From: Rhodocollybia butyracea
Taxonomy: Eukaryota; Basidiomycota; Agaricomycetes; Agaricales; Omphalotaceae
Reading direction: 5' to 3'
Length of the DNA stretch: 64,000 nt
Assembly: GCA_015501585.1 (NCBI GenBank)
Contig: JADNRY010000085.1
Location: 1-64,000 of the forward strand
The translations under genes were made by a program, and so were the position numbers. Position 1 is the first letter of the stretch; every line of letters starts with the position of its first letter. Below, piece by piece: positions 57,069-64,000 of the stretch. The notes under the pieces are model-generated. The model was given only the letters and a program-made list of their open reading frames with translations, had not been told where the DNA came from and searched no databases.

Positions 57069-60000
57069 TTACTCGTCGTCGCTGGGGGTAAGGTACTCTT
57101 CGTCACTGATCACCTGCTGTTTTCTTCCTGAGCCTCGCGACTTCAAGGGCGGAGGGGGGCGGTCATCATCATCCATCGGGGTTAATGCAGAATCAGGATT
57201 TGAACCATTTGCAGAGCCAACAGACGGTGCTCCAGGCAGACCTGACCCGATAATCACCCTACTGTATGTCGCATTGAAGACCTTCTCCATCTCTTCTGCA
57301 TCGTTATAAACCCAAGATCCTTCTTGGTTGTAGGTTCGAGCGTTATTGAACATAAGTTTCCAATCGGCTTTGTACTGGTTCACATCTTTGTAGTAGTTTC
57401 CTGTGCTCCGTTTGCGAATTTGCGACAGAGCGATAGGTTGCTTGATAAGTTGATAGTAGTCCGGGTAATCCTAGTAGTACGGTTTGAATACGGACTGTCT
57501 CGCTGTAGATGAAGAATGGAACATACCCTCTTGTCAGGTACTTCTCTGAAAAGTTCACATCGCTTTCTACCTTCTTCAGCTTCACAAGCCAAAACCGCTT
57601 TATAGCATTCACTAAATGCCTTCTTCATCTTCTCGCGAACAACAGGAGACACGTCTGACACTTTGGTCTTTCGCCGTTTCTAGCGACATCATGTCAGAAC
57701 GAACCTCTTCATGGAAACAGTTTTAACCAGCAACAAGCATACCTGATCCCTTTCATCGTCGTCATCTTCGTCAGCAACGGACGGTGTCACAGACATCGAC
57801 TTCATTGCACCACCGCGTTTCCGCTTGGATCCGGTGGCAGGCTCGTCGTTGGCCTTGACTTTTGGCTTTCTGCCTCTTCGTCCTCGGGATTCCGTGTCGG
57901 AAATGGGCGTACCACGATTAGATGCCTCCGCGTCGCGGAGGAACTTGTTGGTAGCACGTCTTTCCTTCCTCTCTCTAGTCTTATCCGTCAACTCTTGCAA
58001 ATCTTCGCCATCTTCCAAAGCCTGGAAATGTCAAATAAGGAAAAAGATGGGTATTCATGTTTGAATAGACATACCATGGCCCAGGTGTCATCGTCCAAGC
58101 CATCGTTGTAGCTGACAATATTCCTCTTTCTCTGCCCACGGCCCTCTACAAGATCCTCCGCGTCTTTGACATCGAAAGGCTCGTCATTCTGATAGCATTC
58201 TGGAAGCTCCTCAATCTGAATTAACGATTGTGGGGGCTTGCCACGATTCCCGAGAGCCCTCCAATGTTCCAAAGCATCTCGTTCACGTTTAATGTCCATT
58301 TGTCGGAAGATTTCGCCTTCGTCTTCAGTACGTGAAATAAGAGCATTTAGTTCTTCGTCATTCATGTCTCCTGCTTCTTCGTTCTCTTCCTCTTGGTCAG
58401 CTTCCAAGATAGACCGCTAGTACAACTATTAAAATGTTGGATGGGACTACTAAAAAAACGACCCACCAGCAGCTGTTCTTGCTCCTCTTGAGTTGACTTG
58501 TTGTCGAATCGACCAGCTTGAATCACCTTGTCGTCAATGTCAAGTTTGTATCGTGCACGTTGGTACATGGCTTCTTCCACGCTTTTTTCCGTGATAAAAC
58601 GAAGGATGAGGACTGCCTTGGTCTGCCCGATACGATGAGCACGATCTTGAGCTTGAAGATCAGCATGAGGATTCCTGAAGACGGGAGGAGAAAGAAAGAA
58701 CGTTTAGTCAATCTTTTATAGCACGGCTTCCATAATTCCCCTTACCAATCAGAGTCAAAACTAATGAACATGCGTAAGATGGATTGTATCAGCGAATTCC
58801 GAGCTTGAGTAGTTTACCGAGAAACTTACATGATAACGGTATCGGCCGTTTGCAAATTCAAACCAAGACCACCGGCTCTGGTCGAGAGGATAAAGACTTT
58901 GTATTCTGAGTCTTTGGCATTGAATAAAGTAACGAAAGAGGCTCGCTCTTCGGTCTTGGTGCCACCATCAAGTCGCAAAAACTTGAAGCCGAGGTATCTG
59001 AGAAAGTCGGCCATTATATCCATAACTTTAGTCATCTGAAAGAAGATAAGAACCTTGAAGAAAAGCGTTAGGCATGGCCAATCGACTGTGCGAGGAAAAA
59101 CAACTCACCCGATGTCCAGTGGCGAAAAACTTAGGTAGCACTCGGTTCAAGAGCTCCAGTTTACCAGACGTGCGAACGATACGTTCATCGATCATGCCGC
59201 TGGGATTGACCTTATCCTCAACACTCTCGAATAAGAATGGATGCTGACAGATTTTTCGGAGTTGCATCAGCTCGTTACTAAGTCCTTTGACACCGACATT
59301 TTTTCTGTAAAGCGAGACCATGAATAAAAGCTTGCTAATGCTAAGTCGATTTTACGTACCCTTTGGCGTCATTTCCGGCTGCAATCATCTTGTGCTTTTT
59401 CATTTGCTTGTAAAGTTGGCTTTGTAGCGCACTCATGCGAACTTTGATAACCTTCTCGACCTTGTCCGGCAACTCACTTTCGACATCCTTCTTCAGACGT
59501 CTTAGCAGGAAAGGTCGGAGGACCTTATGCAGACGACGAATAATAAGAAGGGCTTCTTCTTCGTTGAGTTCGATCTTATCACCAGTACCGCTGTTCGCAA
59601 AGGGAGTGTTGAACCATTCGTCAAAGGATTTGACAGAATTGAAAATTTTCGGCAGTGCAAAGTTGAGCAGCGCCCAGAGCTCCGGAAGGTTGTTCTGCAA
59701 TGGGGTACCGGTAAGAATGAGACGAAATCGAGAGTGGTAATACGTAGTAAGCGTCTGAGCAAGCTTGGATTGAGTGTTTTTCATACGGTGACCCTCATCT
59801 TGGAAGCATACCTCAAAAATTGAACATGAAGGGAGATAGAGAATGCGTACCAATGATCATGTGTAACCACTTCATCTTACTTAGAATCGGACGATCCTTG
59901 ATGACATATTCATATGTCGTTAACAAGACATGGAATCCCCCGACGCGGAGATCTCCCTGCAGCGCTCTACGTTGGGCAGGATTTCCTTTGTAAGAAATGA

Positions 60001-61905
60001 CTTTGATGGCCGGAGCCCATTTGGCAAACTCTCCGGACCAGTTGGTCATGGTCGACAGAGGGACGATAACGAGATACGGTCCACGTTGCCCTTTGACTTC
60101 GATAAGGAATGAGATAAGGGAAATCGTTTGGATGGTTTTCCCGAGCCCCTGTGTTAAGATTAGTGACATGTTCAAGGATTTTAAAAAATGCGGGACTTAC
60201 CATCTCGTCGGCCAGAATACCGTTTAATTTGTTGTTGTAAAGACTGACCATCCACTGCAAACCCTTCAGTTGATAATCCTTCAAGGTCCCGCCAACAAGG
60301 ATGGAAGGCTGACGAGTAACTTTCTCGGATATTCTGTGTGCAACAGCATAGTAATCCACTTTGGTCTTGTCCTGCGACACATCTTCCGCAACTTGAGCGC
60401 CAAAAGTTGCTTCAGAAGCTGGGCCATCTTCTTGCTCAAAGTTGAAGTGGCTGCTCAAGCCTCCACCCTCGTTCTGTTGAGCTACGACCGACTGCGCGAG
60501 AGAGTCAAGGTAAGCATCTGTCTGACGAAGAAGATGAGTGATACGGGTATCCTTAGCGGTATCGATGAGTTTCAGGTATCCTTCTTCATCGTTCTCTTTG
60601 AGCGCCCTGAGACGCTCCTTAGAGATACGTTCAATACGCTTCTGCTCTTCCTTCTCAGTATGAGCATGAAAGCTGAGCACGGAACGACCAAGACGAGTAA
60701 TACGATCCTGAGTGGCTCGGTTCACCTCAACAACCTGGCGACCATGGTTGCAGATGACGTGGAGTTGTTCGACGTGCTTATGCTTCGCTCGTCGTTCACG
60801 ATCGACCCGTTGTTTGCGTTCAAGTTGTTCAGTCATACGGGCGTCGCGAATAGTGGGCTTACGAGTTCGACGAAAATCAGGGCGATTAAGAGGTAGAAGA
60901 GAACCATGAGTAAGACGTTCAGCGACCATAGCACGCATAGTACGCTGTTTTTCAATGAGTCGAAGAGATTTGAGCTCTATAAGAGCCGACAGTTTGCCAT
61001 GTGATGTAGAAGGAAAAGGGAGCGGCGAGTCTTCCATGGATTCTTCAACGAGCTCGCCTTCAAGGCTCCCATCTCCAATTGTCGACGGAATAGACTCTAG
61101 CTCACGCATTCGTTGTTGAATACGTGCTTCGATGTAGCGGTCTCGTTCATTCAGAATTTGTTGTGCATCGAGACCAGGAGGCATGATAGTCGGAACAAGA
61201 AGACGCTGAAGGCGAGTGGCGAAGAGGGCAGGGTCTGTCTCTGCATTGCGTTTGAGATGCGAAAATGGATGTCGGTATGAGTTGTAAGGATAAATGCCAG
61301 AATTTATATCGTCTTCCAAGAAAGGGCCTTTGGGCATATCTGCTGGACTTATGGGTAGAATGGCGATTTGTTCCTCGGCTTTAGGAGCAACATCCGGCGA
61401 TTTAGAGACTTTCACTGCGCTATCAACGATGCGAGAGGTTTGGTCAGGAGGCTGTAGAAGTTTCTCCAGGTCAGGAATGGCAGTGTTATTGAGCTGAACA
61501 GCCTGCTGCAGGCCGTCAGGAAGGGGGAGGCCTCGAGAAAGTAGCTTCCATGCATGTATTTGGGCGCGTAGTACATTGATTTGGTCTGGCGTGAAGGAAA
61601 CTTCTGCCACCTGCCCGTTCTGCTGTTGAGACTGGACCTGTCCTGCGAGACGACATTAGCGCAAAAATAGCCGATGAAGACAAGTAGACGTACTTGAGCC
61701 CATCGCCTGGATAAATTTCATGAGATTTTCTAGCTCCATCGGAGACTTTTGCTCTGTAGGGTTCTTCCTCAAGAAACTCGCTCTCTGAAACAGATTATTA
61801 GCTTGGACACAGCAAAAATTTCAAGACCATTACAGTAAGCATTTGCTGTAAGTCCGGCATCCCAGAAGGACGGGACTGCATATTGTTCATTCCGTTCGCG
61901 AGCAT
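57069..61905 (-). CDS. SNF2: Snf2/Sth1-type chromatin remodelling ATPase
   Basis: This is the catalytic subunit of a SWI/SNF or RSC complex. The start at 61905 gives [24 protein letters not shown]-like motif ([20 protein letters not shown]) and an HSA-type basic region ([20 protein letters not shown]) follow. The ATPase has [37 protein letters not shown] (intron inside), [73 protein letters not shown] and an SnAC-type region after [18 protein letters not shown]. An AT-hook-like RGRRGRKPK precedes a bromodomain-type segment ([20 protein letters not shown]). The end is [14 protein letters not shown], stop at 57069. About 12 introns, total roughly 1,400 residues. The length is closer to Sth1 than Snf2; the assignment between the two is open. 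Confidence 0.94.
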
Positions 61906-62827
61906 TCCACCCACGCGTTGTTGATTCTCCCCGCGCGATGTAAGTTAGAATGAAACACTAGTCACGGTCCGTGACAGAAAACTGCCGGCCGAGCGCTAAT
62001 GTCACCCCACCTGTCTTGTTAAGAGAAAATCATTCGTAAAAGTTGCGTAAATGCCACTTGGGAGAAGTGTAATGTGGTATCATAATCTACAGAATTTTAT
62101 GGTAATTTGGCTCCCTCAACCCGGAATTCCGTCCGCTGGCGAGTCATCTATACATCCTGATCGTGGCTCTGGGGAGGTAGCCTACAAGAAATCATACCAT
62201 GGGCTTGACGTACCTGAAATGACATATATCAATGCCCCGAATACTCGCCAAAACCCCCCAGTCACTGGAAGAGTATCTTATACCATCCGCCTCATCTCCG
62301 CACGGTATAAACTTGAATTCTAAATATTCGCTGGGACTAGTATCTTGTGTTCATGTCTTTGTAAGTACTAACAATGAAGGATTTACTGTGCTTACAAGAT
62401 ACCGACTCTGCACAATCATGATGAACATTACTTTTCCCTCGAAAACTTCAAAAGTTCATACATATAGACTGCGTCCAAAAATCTTTCTTACACTGACTTG
62501 GGAGCCAGGAAAGACTGATATCTTGAAATGAGAAGATGGCTGGGGACTCAAGGATTTATGATTATATCTATACCTTGCAATTGGTGGCACTCGTCTAAAG
62601 TTCTTCCTACCTGATCAATATAAGCCTTGATGAGCACTGCGGATTTTGAGGGTTGCTTTCACGTTCCAAGGAAAAAACATCGCACTCATCTCACAGAGAG
62701 CCCCTTTTGACTAGTTGAAGTTCATTACCAGTGCTCTGAGTTATTAATAGATGATAGCCGGGAAAAGCGTTCTCACGAGCGCTAACGTGACTTGACCATC
62801 TTCTTCTCTTTTGTTCATCGCTTCACT
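61906..62827. promoter_or_regulatory. Divergent intergenic region between the Snf2-type gene and MFAP1
   Basis: About 920 bp with no recognisable gene. Two short plus-strand open frames (62051-62323 and 62232-62531) lack domains. Both promoters must lie here. Confidence 0.45.
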
Positions 62828-64000
62828 ATGTCCAGCAAACCCAAGCAAGCCCCACGTCTAGCTCGACCTGTCGCCCGTTACTGGAAAGGAAAAGCCCCCA
62901 AAAATGTTGTTGAAGCTGACTCTGATTCTGAGGAAGAGGAAGAGCCTCAGTTGGAGGATGAAGGCGACGTGAATATCGCCGGAGAACAGGAATTTGGCCA
63001 AGAAGATGAGGATGAAGAGGAAGATATACCAGTGAACAAAAATTCAATCCCAAAGTCAAAGTCGATGAATATTGCACTGAGAGATGTTAATATTTCAAAG
63101 GAGGGTAAGGTTATCATTGCGGGGAGAGAAGAGTCCGGAAAGACGGCTCTTGAAGATGAAGGTGAGACTGCATGATTTATGTGGTTTTAATCTCATGTCT
63201 TCGTAGAATCAGAGGACGAATCGGAAGAGGATGATACCCCGAAGGTGAAGGATGAGGAAGAAGAGGTACGTTTGTTGTCACCAGCTCATACTTTATTGAC
63301 TTTTTACGCATAGTCAAGTGAATATGACAGCGACTCGGAAGAAGAAAAACCCCAACTCCAGCTTAGGCCGGTGTTCGTGTCCAAGTAAGATTTTGTCTTA
63401 TGTGAATTCTGTCAACTGGAATACGATATTCGTAGACGGAATAGGGAAACAATCGCTGAAAGAGACAAGATAGCTCAAGATACAGAAGAAGCAATAAAAC
63501 GAAGGGAGATGGAATTAGAGGAACGGCGGAAACAAAGCCATGATATGGTTGCGGAGAGTATACGTCGTGAATTAGCCGAAAGTCAGTATCGTTCTTTTGC
63601 ACGCTCACGTTTCTTAGCAGCTCACGTTTAATCTTAGAGGAAAAGGAAGAACAGGTTCCGGATGTTGATGACACGGACGGCTTAGATCCTGCAGGCGAAT
63701 TCGAGGCATGGAGGCTACGGGAACTAGCACGTATCAAGAAGGAGAAGGAAGAAGAAATTCGTAGGGAGCAAGAGAGGGAAGAAATCGAACGAAGGAGAGC
63801 TATGCCGGAGGAACAACGGATGAAAGAAGATCTGGAAAGAGCTCAAAAGTTGAGGGACGAAAAGCCAAAAGGACAACAAAAGTTCTTGCAAAAATATTGG
63901 CACAAGGGTGCTTTCCATCAGGTATGCTTTCATACGGGTAAAGTGTACGACATTATTCACTACCACCTTCTAGGACGAAGAAATCCTCAAACGACACGAT
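62828..64000 (+). CDS. MFAP1: MFAP1-like spliceosomal protein (partial, cut by window end)
   Basis: MFAP1 is a component of the spliceosomal B complex. The start at 62828 gives MSSKPKQAPRLARPVARYWK, a typical opening. Acidic stretches follow (DSDSEEEEEPQLEDEGD), then QLQLRPVFVSKRNRETIAER. A long charged coiled coil follows, with KRREMELEERRKQSHDMVAE, then GEFEAWRLRELARIKKEKEE and EREEIERRRAMPEEQRMKED. The end seen here is KFLQKYWHKGAFHQDEEILK, the conserved MFAP1 C-terminal block. The gene continues past 64000. Introns can be placed after ALEDE, EEEE, VSK, RRELAE and AFHQ. Confidence 0.92.

Noticed and set aside
1..64000. CRISPR arrays, bacterial operons or prophage
   Set aside because: No regularly spaced direct repeats are visible, and the intron-rich eukaryotic genes rule out a bacterial origin.

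Overview
This 64 kb window looks like nuclear DNA of a filamentous basidiomycete, probably an agaricomycete mushroom-type fungus. Genes are densely packed on both strands. They are broken by many short introns of about 45-60 nt with GT...AG ends and CTRAY-type branch points. The protein set is eukaryotic and fungal: TIM50, Brr2, Yta7, a Snf2/Sth1 ATPase, Cyc8/Ssn6, a Yap1-type bZIP factor, Erf4, Brl1, TAF4, MFAP1, mitochondrial ClpP and an NCS1 permease. The species cannot be named from sequence alone.

Layout. 1-2.0 kb: no convincing gene. 2.0-5.3 kb (+): ER glucosidase II alpha subunit (GH31), with an apparent one-base frameshift near 4342. 5.4-14.7 kb: an accessory region. It holds one probably intact gene of unknown function (5.8-7.7 kb, -), two decayed paralogues of it (8.8-9.5 and 12.5-14.5 kb, -), shuffled and inverted fragments of the same family, CCA microsatellites, and a small secreted/membrane-anchored protein gene (10.6-11.4 kb, +). 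14.76-16.87 kb: a 2.1 kb fold-back inverted repeat with arms of about 0.9 kb and a loop of about 0.26 kb. 17.3-32.3 kb (-): TIM50, BRR2 and YTA7 in a row. 33.6-36.0 kb (+): NCS1 nucleobase/allantoin-type transporter. 36.9-40.2 kb (+): membrane-anchored ADAM-type metalloprotease. 41.9-43.5 kb (+): TAF4. 45.0-46.1 kb (-): mitochondrial ClpP, sharing an 86-bp divergent promoter with BRL1 (46.2-47.6 kb, +). 48.4-48.7 kb (-): SERF-like small protein. 49.1-52.6 kb (+): CYC8. 53.4-54.5 kb (+): ERF4. 54.8-56.8 kb (+): YAP1-type bZIP. 57.1-61.9 kb (-): Snf2/Sth1 remodeller. 62.8 kb to the end (+): MFAP1, cut by the window edge.

Most genes are conserved housekeeping functions: splicing (BRR2, MFAP1), chromatin and transcription (YTA7, SNF2, CYC8, TAF4, YAP1), mitochondrial import and proteolysis (TIM50, ClpP), ER glycoprotein processing, Ras palmitoylation and nuclear-envelope biology. 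They do not form an operon-like pathway. The unusual content is the 5.4-16.9 kb island of duplicated, inverted and decayed sequence plus a few gene-structure oddities: a 6-nt microexon in ClpP, a GC-AG intron in the permease, and the glucosidase frameshift. Exon limits quoted are hand-read from splice signals and family alignment, so ends within genes are approximate unless a position is given.
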